64,000 bases of DNA from CALDTK01 sp965215215. Lineage in GTDB: Bacteria; Bacteroidota; Bacteroidia; Chitinophagales; Saprospiraceae. Made by a program: the position numbers and the translations under genes. The stretch spans positions 1,984,001 through 2,048,000 of the forward strand of contig OZ244043.1 in assembly GCA_965215215.1 (NCBI GenBank), read 5' to 3'. Positions 7,608 to 16,879 of this stretch are shown in pieces; the stretch's first letter is position 1, and the number at the start of each line of letters is the position of its first letter. The notes beneath the pieces are model-generated. The model was not told where the DNA came from. It made no database searches and saw only the letters and a list, made by a program, of their open reading frames with translations.

Positions 7608-9104
7608 ATGGATCTACGTATCCTCTTGTCTTTCCTCCTGAGTTTAGTGTTCGTCGCGCAAGCGAGTTCACAATCGATACCAACTACTCGATTACCCGCC
7701 ATCTACAAGCAGATCGGTCCGACCTTAAAACTACGTCCGAGGCTACCGCCGGGAATCTCATTTCCTACTTACCCGGGTCCCGTCGTTCGCAAGCCGACTC
7801 CACCGCCTCCGAGAAAGAATCCAACGAGTAAGGTGCCCGAAAAACGGACCATTCACTTCGTGCACGGGCTGACCGGCACGGAGGCGAGCTGGGGAAACGC
7901 CGCCGCGGCGATCGACATCAAGTACGACGTCGAGGCGGAAACGCCGAGCTGGGAAGGGTACCAAACCTTGCCGCTCGAAAGTGCTTCGAACCGGCTGGAG
8001 CAAGACCTGATCGAGCACCGCGACGCCGATCCCGAGCGCGCCTTCATCGTGGCTCACAGCATGGGGGGGTTAGCGGCGCGGGAGATCGATCGACAGTACG
8101 CCGCCGGCGAGGTGACCTCGGCCGAGCGCAAGTTTCACGGCTTGGTTACGGTAACGACGCCACACGGAGGTGCGCAGGTCGTCAACAGCATGAGAGCGTC
8201 ACAAGCGTTCCTCACGTTTGCCTGTAAGTCGATCGCGGCGGCGAAGTTTGAAGATCTCTTCGACGAGAATTTCCGCTTGCGGTGGCTGATCAACCTAACG
8301 GGCGTCGACGCGAAAGTCGACCGGGTAAGCGAAACGCTTTGCGGCCCCGTGCTCGATAACGTCGTCGATTTTCTGGTCTTGGACAAGCTGATCAACCGCT
8401 CGGCGGAGGACATCGAGGTCAACTCCCCGTTTATGAAACGGCTCAAGCGTCATCAGGTCACGATCCCGAGCGTCAACGTCGTCGCCACCGAGGACGCGCC
8501 CGCCTTTTGGAAACTGGCCACTAACTTCATGAACGCTCCGAACGATAACGAACCATTTCGGGCGCGTGAAGATTCGGACCTGGAAAAGTTCGCGAAGGAG
8601 AACGAACGCAAGTACGCTCAGAAGCGCGACCACCACGCGACGCGCAAAAATTACTACCGGCGGGTCTGGCCCATCAACTGGGGGAAATCCAGGGCGCACG
8701 ATGCCGCGAAGCGGGGGTATGCGAAGGGCGTGGTGTTCTTCAAAAGCGCAAATAACCTCTGGCTATCCAACATTGGAGCCGTCCGGAACGAGCAGATCGT
8801 CGATTACTACCAGTGCAATTGCAGCAACGGACGGGTTTTTGATACGGATGCCGTATATAAGTGTGCCTCGCAACGGGGGTGTTCGGCCACGGCGGTGGTG
8901 AATGAGGTTCGGGTGCATATCGAGGCTTCGGATGGCTTGGTGCGGGAGAGTGCGCAAAAAGCATGGAATGCTGAAAATATTTATTCAATTCACAACAATA
9001 ACCATTTGCAAGTACGCAATAGCCCGGAGATCGGAGAGTTTTTCGATGATTTCCTATTTAAGGGTGTGGATGTCAATAAGTTCTTCAAAACCGAACGACG
9101 ATAA
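7608..9104 (+). CDS. Secreted alpha/beta hydrolase (lipase/esterase-like)
   Basis: The 498-residue protein has a signal peptide (ILLSFLLSLVFVAQASSQ), a proline-rich linker (about 45-75) and an alpha/beta-hydrolase core. Visible elements are the oxyanion strand HFVHGLTG (83-90), the nucleophile elbow AHSMGG with Ser151 (AxSxG instead of GxSxG), TTPHGG after the next strand, a C-terminal ASDGLV (acid candidate) and NNNHLQ (His candidate). A cluster of four Cys (CNC, C, GC) precedes the acid motif and recurs in the cassette B homologue. It is probably a lipid or polyester hydrolase. The stop overlaps the next start (TAATG). Confidence 0.75.
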   Translation: MDLRILLSFLLSLVFVAQASSQSIPTTRLPAIYKQIGPTLKLRPRLPPGISFPTYPGPVVRKPTPPPPRKNPTSKVPEKRTIHFVHGLTGTEASWGNAAAAIDIKYDVEAETPSWEGYQTLPLESASNRLEQDLIEHRDADPERAFIVAHSMGGLAAREIDRQYAAGEVTSAERKFHGLVTVTTPHGGAQVVNSMRASQAFLTFACKSIAAAKFEDLFDENFRLRWLINLTGVDAKVDRVSETLCGPVLDNVVDFLVLDKLINRSAEDIEVNSPFMKRLKRHQVTIPSVNVVATEDAPAFWKLATNFMNAPNDNEPFRAREDSDLEKFAKENERKYAQKRDHHATRKNYYRRVWPINWGKSRAHDAAKRGYAKGVVFFKSANNLWLSNIGAVRNEQIVDYYQCNCSNGRVFDTDAVYKCASQRGCSATAVVNEVRVHIEASDGLVRESAQKAWNAENIYSIHNNNHLQVRNSPEIGEFFDDFLFKGVDVNKFFKTERR

Positions 9105-10402
9105 TGAATCACACTGTAATGAATATTTATCGTCTGTTCGGTGTAGCCGTAATTGCCGCTTCAATCTCTTGCGAACCCAAGCCACTTGAGTCTTCACAAA
9201 CAAAATTGGATGAAGATACTGGACCTGTAGCGATACTTTGGCAACGAGAGATCCACAGCTTCGATGGTTTTGGGCATGGAATTACACCGCAACCATTGCC
9301 TAATGGTGCCATCGCGTTTATCCACGATGGCGACTCAGCAACGACTCTTTATCACCTAAATCCCGATAACGGGGGAGTCATCGACTCGTTTGCAGTTCAC
9401 CTTCCGCAAGCACCATCAGGACAGCTAACCTTCCCTTATTCACAGAGCTTTGAGGGGACGGACTTGCTCGCGGCTTACAATACGTCTATAATCCGGCTCG
9501 ATCTTACAAATGGTAAGTTTAAATGGGCCACTTCGGATGAGTACGACTATACGCCTACAGGTCAACCCGGTAGATACTTTATTGGACCGTTTAGTGGAGA
9601 AGGCGAGTCTCCTAAAGTCTACGAATTTGATATCTCGACTGGCGCGCCAAAAGTCATTGTCGAGATACCAAGTCTTGGTCCCCGAGCACAAAGTTCAATC
9701 ATAACTCCGAGGGTATTTAATTTGGACAACGAACGAGAAATACTGACTGCATATCATAAGTCAATTGATTGGAATGATGGAGATACGAATACGGGCGGTC
9801 CGAGTTATCCGGATTACGCTTACCTAGCGGGCTACGATTTAAAGGTAGGTAAAGAAATTTGGAAAATTCCGTTAAATCAAGCTGCCCAAGCCGAGAGATC
9901 ATCCATTTACGGCGACAGGCTAATACAGGTGATACGAGATACCGTGTATTCTATGGATCCCCTAACCGGGAATGTTGATTGGCGATACTGGATAGGGAAG
10001 GCAGGAGACAAACGAAGCCCGGCATCTTACGGTAATCGTTTTAGTGAAGTCAACCCCTTGATAGATACCAAAATGGGCTACATCTACGTAGCCACCGGCC
10101 GAGACTACGTAGCCTGCATCGACGCCGAAACCGGGGACCAAGTCTGGCTCAAAGAGCACAACGGCGGCCGGATGATCATGCAGGACCACGGCGACGGTAT
10201 GATCAGCGTCCTCGGCATCGATTTCGAAACCCACCTCCTCAACAAGCACACCGGTGAGTACCTCGCCGAGCTGCGGCAGCGCACCGTCGGCTCCGTCGCG
10301 CGCACCGGCGCCTACTACGATTCCGCAACCCGACGGATCTACCTCTACGACGGCGCCCGAGCCTATTGCTACCAACTCAACTTCGAGCCCCCGGGGGCGT
10401 AG
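9104..10402 (+). CDS. PQQ-like beta-propeller lipoprotein (cassette A)
   Basis: The 432-residue protein starts inside the hydrolase stop codon (TAATG), though ATG 9119 gives a neater lipoprotein signal (MNIYRLFGVAVIAASISC, lipobox Cys). The rest consists of PQQ/quinoprotein-type blades, for example YLAGYDLKVGKEIWKIP, VYSMDPLTGNVDWRY and YVACIDAETGDQVW, without visible catalytic residues. Base composition changes abruptly near 10080: the first three quarters are AT-rich and the last blades are GC-rich like the neighbours. A scaffold, inhibitor or sensor role for the co-encoded hydrolase is possible but unproven. Confidence 0.7.
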   Translation: MNHTVMNIYRLFGVAVIAASISCEPKPLESSQTKLDEDTGPVAILWQREIHSFDGFGHGITPQPLPNGAIAFIHDGDSATTLYHLNPDNGGVIDSFAVHLPQAPSGQLTFPYSQSFEGTDLLAAYNTSIIRLDLTNGKFKWATSDEYDYTPTGQPGRYFIGPFSGEGESPKVYEFDISTGAPKVIVEIPSLGPRAQSSIITPRVFNLDNEREILTAYHKSIDWNDGDTNTGGPSYPDYAYLAGYDLKVGKEIWKIPLNQAAQAERSSIYGDRLIQVIRDTVYSMDPLTGNVDWRYWIGKAGDKRSPASYGNRFSEVNPLIDTKMGYIYVATGRDYVACIDAETGDQVWLKEHNGGRMIMQDHGDGMISVLGIDFETHLLNKHTGEYLAELRQRTVGSVARTGAYYDSATRRIYLYDGARAYCYQLNFEPPGA

Positions 10403-10426
10403 GCGGACTTACATTCGCTATTCCTC

Positions 10427-10459
10427 AGCCTCACCCGTATACTTAAAGCGGGTGAGGCT
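10427..10459. terminator. Hairpin terminator after cassette A
   Basis: A perfect 11-bp stem AGCCTCACCCG / CGGGTGAGGCT with an 11-nt loop lies between the convergent cassette A operon and the TrkH-type transporter gene. It has no long T-tail on either strand. Rho-independent or bidirectional termination is inferred from position. Confidence 0.65.
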
Positions 10460-10597
10460 CCAGAGTATCGGTTGACCGGCACAAATCTTCTTGTAAAAGA
10501 TTCAGCCCGCTAACCACCTCCAGCTCTACGCTTACCGGGGCGCCGGACTACCGCGCGTTCTCGCCGCCCACAAACGCCGCCATTCTACTACCGTGGC

Positions 10598-12070
10598 CTA
10601 CACCGCCAAATCTTCCTCTTCCGGCACTAAATCCAACCCCTCATCCCCGAACAGGGCAAGCCCGGCGCTCAGCGGCCCGATGCGTCCCAAAAACATCAGC
10701 GCGCAAACTACCAGCTTACCGAGAGGGGAGAGGGCTCCCGTTAAACCGGCGGAGAGTCCCACCGTGCCGAGTGCACTCAGGGCTTCGAAGAATACCACGA
10801 AGGGATCATCTCCGCCTTCGAGCAGGAGCAACAGAAAGGTGCCGATACAGACCACGAGCACGTAGAAGAAGAACTTGCTCACCGCCAGCCGCATCCGGTG
10901 GCCGGGGATGATGCGCCCCATGTGCGTGGCCCGCTCCCGGCCGCGCAGGGTGCTTTTCAACTGCGCCCACAGCGCCGTAAACGTGGTCGACTTCAAGCCC
11001 CCACCCGTGCCGGACGGGGACGCGCCGACCACCATCAGCAACATCACCAACCAGGTGGCGGCCGAGCCGAGCCCGCCGATGGGGACGGTGTTAAATCCGA
11101 CCGTCGTCATGGCCGACATGCTCTGGAACCACGCCGCCAGAATGCCCGACTCCGGCTCGAGCCCGGAGATGCCCGCATCAGCGTGGTACAAAATGACCGT
11201 GCCGGCCAACAGACTCAGTCCCGTAAAGCGCAGAATGATGCGACTCGTGTAGGTGAGCGGTCTGCGCTCCGGACCGATACGCGCGAAGAAGTCGACCGCC
11301 ACGATGAATCCGAGTGCGCCGAGCAGCGACAGGACCGAGATCACGAGGTTGAGCCAAAAATTGTCCCGGAACGCTTCGAGCCCCGTATCGAAGGTCGAAA
11401 AGCCCGCCGTACAGAAGGCGGAGATGCTGTGGAAGATGGCCGCCCACAGGGGGTTCTCGGTACCTGCTTCCGCGAAAACCCAGTACAGGCAGGCCGCGCC
11501 GACGAGTTCCACGCTCAGTGAGTAGACGACGAGCTGCCGCGTGAAGCGCTGCAGGTCGAACCCCTGCGGCAGCGAAAAATCGTGCGCGAGGAGTGTGGAG
11601 GACCGATTCGAAAGCTCTCGCTTACGCAGCAACACCACGAACGACCCCATCGACATGTAACCGAGTCCCCCGATCTGGATCAGCAACAGGACGATGATCT
11701 CGCCCAGGAGGCTGTAGTCGTGCTCGACACTCACGGTGGCTAGGCCGGTGGTACTGAGCGCGCTCGTCGCCGTGAAGAGGTGATCGAGGCTCGCGATCTC
11801 GGTGCGTTGGGCGATCGGCAAGTTCAGCAGGGCGAATCCCACGATCAGCACGGTGAGGTACCCATACACCAAAAACTGAATCGGGGGTAGGCCGAGTGGG
11901 AGCCCCGAGATGCCCGGTGAATCTTTAGTCAAGAGGGTGTTTTGCGGAAGCACGGCCGCGCTCCGGGGGGTTAGGAGCGCGAGCTCGAGAGTATCCGCGG
12001 AGTCAACAGCGTCTCCGCGGGAATTGCTCAGACACCTAGTTGGGGCAGGCGAAAAGTTAGGTTTTACCAA
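10598..12070 (-). CDS. TrkH/KtrB-type potassium transporter membrane subunit
   Basis: The membrane protein carries four P-loop repeats with filter glycines visible as TTGLATV, TAGFST, TVGFNT and TVGLSA, typical of TrkH/KtrB K+ uptake subunits. There are about ten hydrophobic segments and a GASPSGTGGGLK loop. No KtrA/TrkA gating subunit is adjacent. The frame opens at a TTG (12070), giving an unusual ~60-residue hydrophilic N-terminus. No ATG exists before the first membrane helix, so the true start is uncertain. A GTTTT-GNRA minihairpin (11939-11953) lies in this N-terminal extension. Confidence 0.85.
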   Translation of the reverse strand: MVKPNFSPAPTRCLSNSRGDAVDSADTLELALLTPRSAAVLPQNTLLTKDSPGISGLPLGLPPIQFLVYGYLTVLIVGFALLNLPIAQRTEIASLDHLFTATSALSTTGLATVSVEHDYSLLGEIIVLLLIQIGGLGYMSMGSFVVLLRKRELSNRSSTLLAHDFSLPQGFDLQRFTRQLVVYSLSVELVGAACLYWVFAEAGTENPLWAAIFHSISAFCTAGFSTFDTGLEAFRDNFWLNLVISVLSLLGALGFIVAVDFFARIGPERRPLTYTSRIILRFTGLSLLAGTVILYHADAGISGLEPESGILAAWFQSMSAMTTVGFNTVPIGGLGSAATWLVMLLMVVGASPSGTGGGLKSTTFTALWAQLKSTLRGRERATHMGRIIPGHRMRLAVSKFFFYVLVVCIGTFLLLLLEGGDDPFVVFFEALSALGTVGLSAGLTGALSPLGKLVVCALMFLGRIGPLSAGLALFGDEGLDLVPEEEDLAV

Positions 12071-12160
12071 CCTCGGGTCACTTACACGACCCGTGGGGTA
12101 CCTTCCGGAGTACCAAACGACCTAACCCCCAACAGCCGCTTAAGTCGCCCAACCGCTCCC

Positions 12161-12622
12161 ATGCCCCCCTTCCCCAACATTTTCACCGAGTCCGGAGTCG
12201 ACCGCATGAAGACCCGCGTCCGCGCGCTCACCCCCGCGACCCAACCCGCGTGGGGCAAGATGTCCGTCGCGCAAATGCTGGCGCACTGCAACGTGGCCTA
12301 CGATCTCGAGTACACCGACAAGTACCCGCCGCCGAACTTCTTCATGCGCTCGGTCATCCGGTTGTTCGCCAAACGGGCCGTGGTCGGACCGAAACCGTAC
12401 CCTCGCAACGGCCGCACGGCGCCCATCTTCGTTATCGGCGACGAGCGCGACTTCGCCGTCGAACAGCGGCGCCTCCTCGACCACCTCGACAAAACCCGCG
12501 CGCTCGGCGCCGCACACTTCGACGGGCGGGTAAACAACGGCTTCGGCAAGCTCTCCCTCGAACAGTGGAACACGCTGTTCTCCAAACACCTCGACCATCA
12601 CTTAACGCAGTTTGGGGTTTAA
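12161..12622 (+). CDS. DUF1569 family protein (DinB-like fold)
   Basis: This is a 153-residue soluble protein matching DUF1569. It has the pattern WGKMSVAQMLAHCNVAYDLE near residues 31-50, with metal-type His, and a C-terminal LSLEQWNTLFSKHLDHHLTQFGV characteristic of DinB-like four-helix proteins. Function is unknown. It is 9 bp upstream of the epimerase gene and probably cotranscribed. Confidence 0.8.
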   Translation: MPPFPNIFTESGVDRMKTRVRALTPATQPAWGKMSVAQMLAHCNVAYDLEYTDKYPPPNFFMRSVIRLFAKRAVVGPKPYPRNGRTAPIFVIGDERDFAVEQRRLLDHLDKTRALGAAHFDGRVNNGFGKLSLEQWNTLFSKHLDHHLTQFGV

Positions 12623-12631
12623 CCCAACGCC

Positions 12632-13690
12632 ATGCGTCTAAGCCTCCACCGCCGCACGCTCCACCTGCGCGCGCCCTTCACCATCGCGCGCGGCACCACG
12701 ACCCACCGCGAAACCACCATCGTCGAGCTCTCCGACGGCGCGCGCGCCGGCTTCGGGGAGGTGTCCGACAACAGCTACTACCCGCTCGCGCACCCCGCCG
12801 CCGTAGCCGGGTACCTCGGCGGACTGGAGCCGGTTTTGGCGCAAGCCGACCCCGACGACCCGCAGGCCCTCCACGCAGAGGTTTCCGCCCGCGACGGACT
12901 CGCCAACCCCTTCGCCCTCTCCGCGCTCGACGTCGCCGCGCACGACCTCGCCGCCCGCCGCGCCGAGCAACCGCTCTACGCCTACTGGGGCTTCGCGTGG
13001 GACCGCGGCAGCGTCCCCGTCTCCAATTACACCCTCAGCATCGACACCCCGGAACGGGTTTTGGCGCAAGCCGAGGCCAACCCGTGGCCGAGCTACAAGG
13101 TGAAATTGGGGGGCGAGCACGACCTCACCACCCTGCGCCGCTTACGCGAAAACCTGCCCGCCGCCCGCCTCTGCGTGGACGCAAACGCCGGCTGGACGCC
13201 CGGGGAGGCTTTCGCCAAAACACAACAGTTGGCGGCGCTGGAGGTGACCTTCGTGGAACAACCCCTGCCCGTGGGCGGCGACATCGGGGCCCTGCGCAAA
13301 CGCCTCGCGGCGCTCGACCCGCCCGTGCTCACCCCCCTCGTCGCCGACGAGGATTGCCAGACCGAAGGCGACGTGGCCCGCTGCGCCGCCGCCGGCTACG
13401 AAGCCGTGAACATTAAGCTCAGCAAGTGCGGCGGCCCGACGGCGGCCCTGCGGATGGTGGCGGAGGCCCGGCAACTCGGCCTCGGCGTGATGTTCGGCTG
13501 CATGGTGGAGTCGAGCTTCGCGATCGGTGCGCTGCGGCACTTCGCCCCGGTGGCCGACTTCATCGACCTCGACGGGGCCATGCTCGTGCGGGATGATCCG
13601 GCTACGGAGGTCCCGTTTCTGGAAGACGGGCGCCCGGCGCGGCCGGAGGGGTGGGGGAGTGGGGCGGCGTGGCAAACCGCGGCCCGCTAA
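12632..13690 (+). CDS. Dipeptide epimerase, enolase superfamily
   Basis: The 352-residue enolase-superfamily protein is of the L-Ala-D/L-Glu (dipeptide) epimerase group. It has an N-terminal capping domain, then barrel motifs KVKLG (catalytic KxK), LCVDANAGW (metal Asp), FVEQPLP (metal Glu), VADEDC (metal Asp) and NIKLSKCGG (second catalytic Lys). It probably epimerises dipeptides from murein or protein turnover. Four GTTTT-GNRA minihairpins lie within 390 bp of the gene. It converges with the LytTR gene, overlapping by 4 bp. Confidence 0.88.
   Translation: MRLSLHRRTLHLRAPFTIARGTTTHRETTIVELSDGARAGFGEVSDNSYYPLAHPAAVAGYLGGLEPVLAQADPDDPQALHAEVSARDGLANPFALSALDVAAHDLAARRAEQPLYAYWGFAWDRGSVPVSNYTLSIDTPERVLAQAEANPWPSYKVKLGGEHDLTTLRRLRENLPAARLCVDANAGWTPGEAFAKTQQLAALEVTFVEQPLPVGGDIGALRKRLAALDPPVLTPLVADEDCQTEGDVARCAAAGYEAVNIKLSKCGGPTAALRMVAEARQLGLGVMFGCMVESSFAIGALRHFAPVADFIDLDGAMLVRDDPATEVPFLEDGRPARPEGWGSGAAWQTAAR
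12833..13221. repeat. Cluster of four GTTTT-GNRA minihairpins in the epimerase gene
   Basis: Copies at 12833-12847 (+, GGC-GCAA-GCC), 13058-13072 (+, GGC-GCAA-GCC), 13139-13153 (-, CGC-GTAA-GCG) and 13207-13221 (-, GGC-GAAA-GCC). They encode unlike peptides (VLAQA, VLAQA, LREN, AFAKT), so protein constraint does not explain them. Confidence 0.85.
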
Positions 13691-14379
13691 GCCCCCGCCG
13701 CCAGCAGCCCCTTCACCCGCGCCCGGTGCGTCGCGCCGAGCGGCAATACCGCCTGATCCACGACCACGCTACTACCCCGCAGGCCCGTAATCGCCGCGAC
13801 CTGCACGACGTACGAGCGGTGGATCCGTACGAAACGCCCCTCCGGTAAAAGCGCGAGCAACTCGCCCATCGTCATCCGTACGGTAACCGGCCGACCCGCG
13901 CTGCGGTGGAGGCGCAGGTAGTTGTCGAGCGCCTCGGCGTAGCGGATGTCGCCCGGGCGGATACGCTCCAGGCTGTTGCCGACGCGGAAGTTGAGCGGCT
14001 CCTCGTCCGCCCCCGGTGTGGCCGTGCCCGCGCGCTGACCGACTTTGGCAACCGCTTGCGCAAAACGGGTGCGGGTGAAGGGCTTCACGAGGTAGTCCGT
14101 CGCCGCCACCTCGTAGCTCTCGGGTGCGTACTCGCGGTGTGCGGTGGTGAAAATCACCTGCGTGCCCGGCGGTAGCTCCCGCGCGAAGTCGAGCCCGGAG
14201 ATAGCCGGCATGTCGATGTCGAGGAAGATGAGGTCGACGGGCGCCGCGGCCAGTGCGGCGCGGGCGGCCACGCTCGAAGTGAAGGTCGCGCGCAGGTCGA
14301 GCGCGGGCTCCAGCGCCGCAAACGCCTCGATCACTTCGAGGGCGGGCCGTTCGTCGTCGAGGGCAATGGCGCTTAGCAT
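13687..14379 (-). CDS. LytTR-type response regulator
   Basis: The 230-residue protein has an N-terminal receiver domain with acidic pocket DDE (7-9), phospho-acceptor Asp in IFLDIDMP (about 55) and conserved Lys in YLVKPF (about 107). A LytTR DNA-binding domain follows (about 130-228, with RFVRIHRSYVV). It pairs with the kinase gene 11 bp upstream, the usual AlgR/LytS-type two-component layout in Bacteroidota. The target genes are not identifiable here. Confidence 0.9.
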   Translation of the reverse strand: MLSAIALDDERPALEVIEAFAALEPALDLRATFTSSVAARAALAAAPVDLIFLDIDMPAISGLDFARELPPGTQVIFTTAHREYAPESYEVAATDYLVKPFTRTRFAQAVAKVGQRAGTATPGADEEPLNFRVGNSLERIRPGDIRYAEALDNYLRLHRSAGRPVTVRMTMGELLALLPEGRFVRIHRSYVVQVAAITGLRGSSVVVDQAVLPLGATHRARVKGLLAAGA

Positions 14380-14390
14380 GTGGGGCTAGG

Positions 14391-14999
14391 TTAGGAGAAG
14401 TCGATGCTCAGGCATACGGTGTAAGTGGCTTCCGTCTCGTCTATGGCTAAGGTGTACCGCCCGGGGTAGAGCAAGTCGAGCCGCCGCCGCGCATTCCCGA
14501 GGCCGGTACCCGCCCCGGCCGGCGCGGCGAGGTGCTCCACTCGGCGGTTGGTGACTTCGAGCCGGAGGCCGTCTCCTTCGAGCTCGATTTGGATGCGGAT
14601 CTCCGAGGGCTCCTCCGGGCTCACGCCGTGCTTAAAGGCATTCTCGACGTAGGTAAACAGCAGCAGTGGCGCGATGGACATCCCCGCGGGCGAGCCGGTA
14701 ACCCGGTAGTCGATCGACACCGTTTCGCGTAAGCGCGTCCGCTGGAGGGCGACGTAATTATCGAGGTAGTCGAGCTCCCGCGCGAGGGCGACGGGCTTGC
14801 CGTCGGCGTGCTCGGTCACGTAGCGGAGGAAGTTGGAGAGCGTTACGATCGCATCGGCGGTTGCCGGGTCGCCGCGTACGGCGAGGGCGTAGATGCTGTT
14901 GAGGGTGTTGAACAGGAAATGCGGCTGGATTTGCGCCTGGAGCTGGGCGAGGTCGGCGGCGAGCCGACTCGCCGTCTGCTCGCGCAGCCGCAGCTGCAC
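14391..14999 (-). CDS. LytS-like sensor histidine kinase, N-terminally truncated
   Basis: The 202 residues hold the whole His_kinase/HATPase core: phospho-acceptor QIQPHFLFNTLNSIYAL (about 23-39), ATPase N-box FTYVENAFKHGV and G-box AGAGTGLGNARRRLDLLYPG. The usual ~150-200-residue membrane sensor part is absent. The frame stays open a little upstream but gives no transmembrane segment, and a different gene (15008-15397) occupies that position. A deletion has probably fused two loci, so the kinase may be soluble and constitutive or non-functional. Confidence 0.75.
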   Translation of the reverse strand: MQLRLREQTASRLAADLAQLQAQIQPHFLFNTLNSIYALAVRGDPATADAIVTLSNFLRYVTEHADGKPVALARELDYLDNYVALQRTRLRETVSIDYRVTGSPAGMSIAPLLLFTYVENAFKHGVSPEEPSEIRIQIELEGDGLRLEVTNRRVEHLAAPAGAGTGLGNARRRLDLLYPGRYTLAIDETEATYTVCLSIDFS

Positions 15000-15007
15000 C
15001 CGGTAGC

Positions 15008-15397
15008 TCAGACCAGCCGGCTCCCGACGCTGACGGTGCTGTCTGCCTGCGAGCGGACATCAATGGGGAAGACCAGTTTGGGTCGTGAGCCGCGGTCCTT
15101 GCTCTCTCCGCGCAACTCCTTGCGCTTGGTCTGCATTTCCTCCCGGCTCGCGATCTCTACGAGACTGCTGTCGGCAAGCTGGAGTGTGATCGGGAAAATG
15201 GGTTCGAAGCACCCGAACATGCCGTGGCCACGGCTGGAGTCGCGTGCATCTCGGTCCAGCGCACTCGAGGCGAGTTGCGTAGTTTCAAATTCTTCCGGAG
15301 CAACCGCGGCCTCTTTTTCGCAGGCGAAGGAGAATGAGGCGGCGAAGAGGCTGAGCGCGATGACGGCGCGTTTGGGCTGAATGAGGTAGGCGTACAT
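15008..15397 (-). CDS. Small lipoprotein, possibly C-terminally truncated
   Basis: The 129-residue protein has a lipoprotein signal (VIALSLFAASFSFAC). Its body contains two similar units with the pattern CFEPIFPITLQLADSSLVEIASREE and RPKLVFPIDVRSQADSTVSVGS. The second unit ends where the first continues with ASREEMQ, which suggests loss of the C-terminus. The stop is 8 bp from the kinase frame. Function unknown. Confidence 0.6.
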   Translation of the reverse strand: MYAYLIQPKRAVIALSLFAASFSFACEKEAAVAPEEFETTQLASSALDRDARDSSRGHGMFGCFEPIFPITLQLADSSLVEIASREEMQTKRKELRGESKDRGSRPKLVFPIDVRSQADSTVSVGSRLV

Positions 15398-15585
15398 GGG
15401 CTAGTTGGGTTTGCGTCCCGGTGGGGACGGATTCGTTGTATGGCCCCGTAACGGGGTAGCTACTGCGCTGCGTTGTGCCGCTTGATTCGATCTGTGGCGA
15501 ACTGCTTCGAAGGTGTGGCGAACGCGCGCTCGTGGGTCCATGCCTAAAGCGAATCGAGGTCGGTCTACCGGTATCATTCTCGCAG

Positions 15586-15626
15586 CGTGGGCGATTATCC
15601 ACCATCTCGTGGGCGATTATCCACCA
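15586..15626. promoter_or_regulatory. Tandem operator candidate upstream of the DUF4143 ATPase
   Basis: CGTGGGCGATTATCCACCA occurs twice, at 15586-15604 and 15608-15626, a 22-bp period (two helical turns). Each contains the inverted pair GTGG-N8-CCAC, and CGTGGGCG recurs at 15663 at the gene start. The rest of the 266-bp gap 15398-15663 contains small GC hairpins (for example CCCCG-TAA-CGGGG near 15453) and no gene. Confidence 0.55.
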
Positions 15627-15663
15627 CGGATGCTATCTTCCCTGCGTGTAATTCCAACGCCAC

Positions 15664-16879
15664 GTGGGCGCTTTACTCCAGGATCATCTAGCCGAATCCC
15701 CCGTCGTCTGGATTCGGGGAGCACGACAAGTAGGCAAGAGTACCATCGCGAAGTACTACGGCGGAGAAAGCCGTAACTATTACACGTTCGATGATACTGC
15801 TACGCTGAACGTGGCCAGCGCCGATCCGGACGGTTTCGTGGCCGGCCTCCCCGAACGCGTGACGATCGACGAGGTACAGAGGTTGCCAACGCTGTTCCGA
15901 GCCATCAAGCTCCAGGTAGATCGGCGACGAATCGACGGGCAGTTCCTCCTCACGGGCAGCGCCAACGTATTCGCGCTCCCCGCCGCCAACGAGTCGCTCG
16001 CGGGCCGTATGCAGGTGCTCTCGGTCGAGCCGTTGGCCCAGTGCGAGATCCGTGGTAGTGGGGGCAGATTCGTCGAACGGCTTTACGGGAGTTCCCCGCT
16101 GCCGGTAGGGATTCCATTGGTAGCGCTTACCCGCGAGGGGCTTTGGCGGCTTATCGCCGTCGGTGGCTACCCCGAGTCGGTGAAGCGATCTAGCCCTGCG
16201 GCCCGCGAGCGACTGTTTACCGGCTACCTGGACACGCTGCTCGAGCGGGACGTACGCGACATCTCGCAGATCAAGCGACTCGGTGCCCTGCCCGAACTCC
16301 TCGAAGCACTTGCCTCCCGCACCGGCCGGCTCCTCAACCAAACCGATATCGGCAGCGCGCTGAGTATTCCGCGCGCCACACTCGAACGTTACCTCGCGAT
16401 CCTCGAGGCGCTCTTCGTGTACCGCCCGCAACGTGCCTACCACGCCGACGCCGTGCTCAGCCTGGCTAAGACCCCGAAGGCTCACCTCGTCGATACGGGA
16501 CTCGCATGTCATACGCTGGGCTACGATGAGGGAGATATTCCTACGCGGGCGTTTGGTGCGCTCGCCGAAAGCTTCTGCGTTAACGAACTGCGACGACTTC
16601 TCACCTGGTACCCCGGCCGCGTACGGCTCACTCACTTCCGCACCAAGCGGGCGCAAGAAGTAGATATGTATGGTGCTGCAAGATCGCCGTGGCCGCGTGA
16701 TCGGGATCGAAGTGAAGGCTAGACGCAAGGTGGAAGCGAAGGATCTAACCGGACTCGAACAGCTCCGGGAGGCTACCGGGGAGCATTTCCACCGGGGCGT
16801 AATCCTCTACCTCGGCGACCAAGTGCTGCCGTTTGGAGGATTTACGCTGGTCCCAATTTCGGCGTTGTGGGAATGGTGA
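15664..16879 (+). pseudogene. AAA ATPase with DUF4143 domain, frameshifted
   Basis: The N-terminal AAA domain has Walker A GARQVGKST (about 19-27), Walker B VTIDEVQRLP and sensor LLTGSAN. DUF4143 follows. The expected C-terminal EVDMVLQ-GRVIGIEVKA is split: the first frame reads RAQEVDMYGAARS and ends at 16722, while the true C-terminus continues from 16670 (MVLQDRRGRVIGIEVKA). The bases GATATGTATGGTG fit a 4-nt duplication of ATGT/TATG. Such proteins are often mobile-element or TA-associated. The start is uncertain (GTG 15664; a stop lies just upstream). Confidence 0.75.

Noticed and set aside
12250..13416. 388-codon plus-strand frame over the DUF1569 and epimerase genes
   Set aside because: Almost entirely Arg/Pro/Ala; a frame-shifted reading of two recognised genes.
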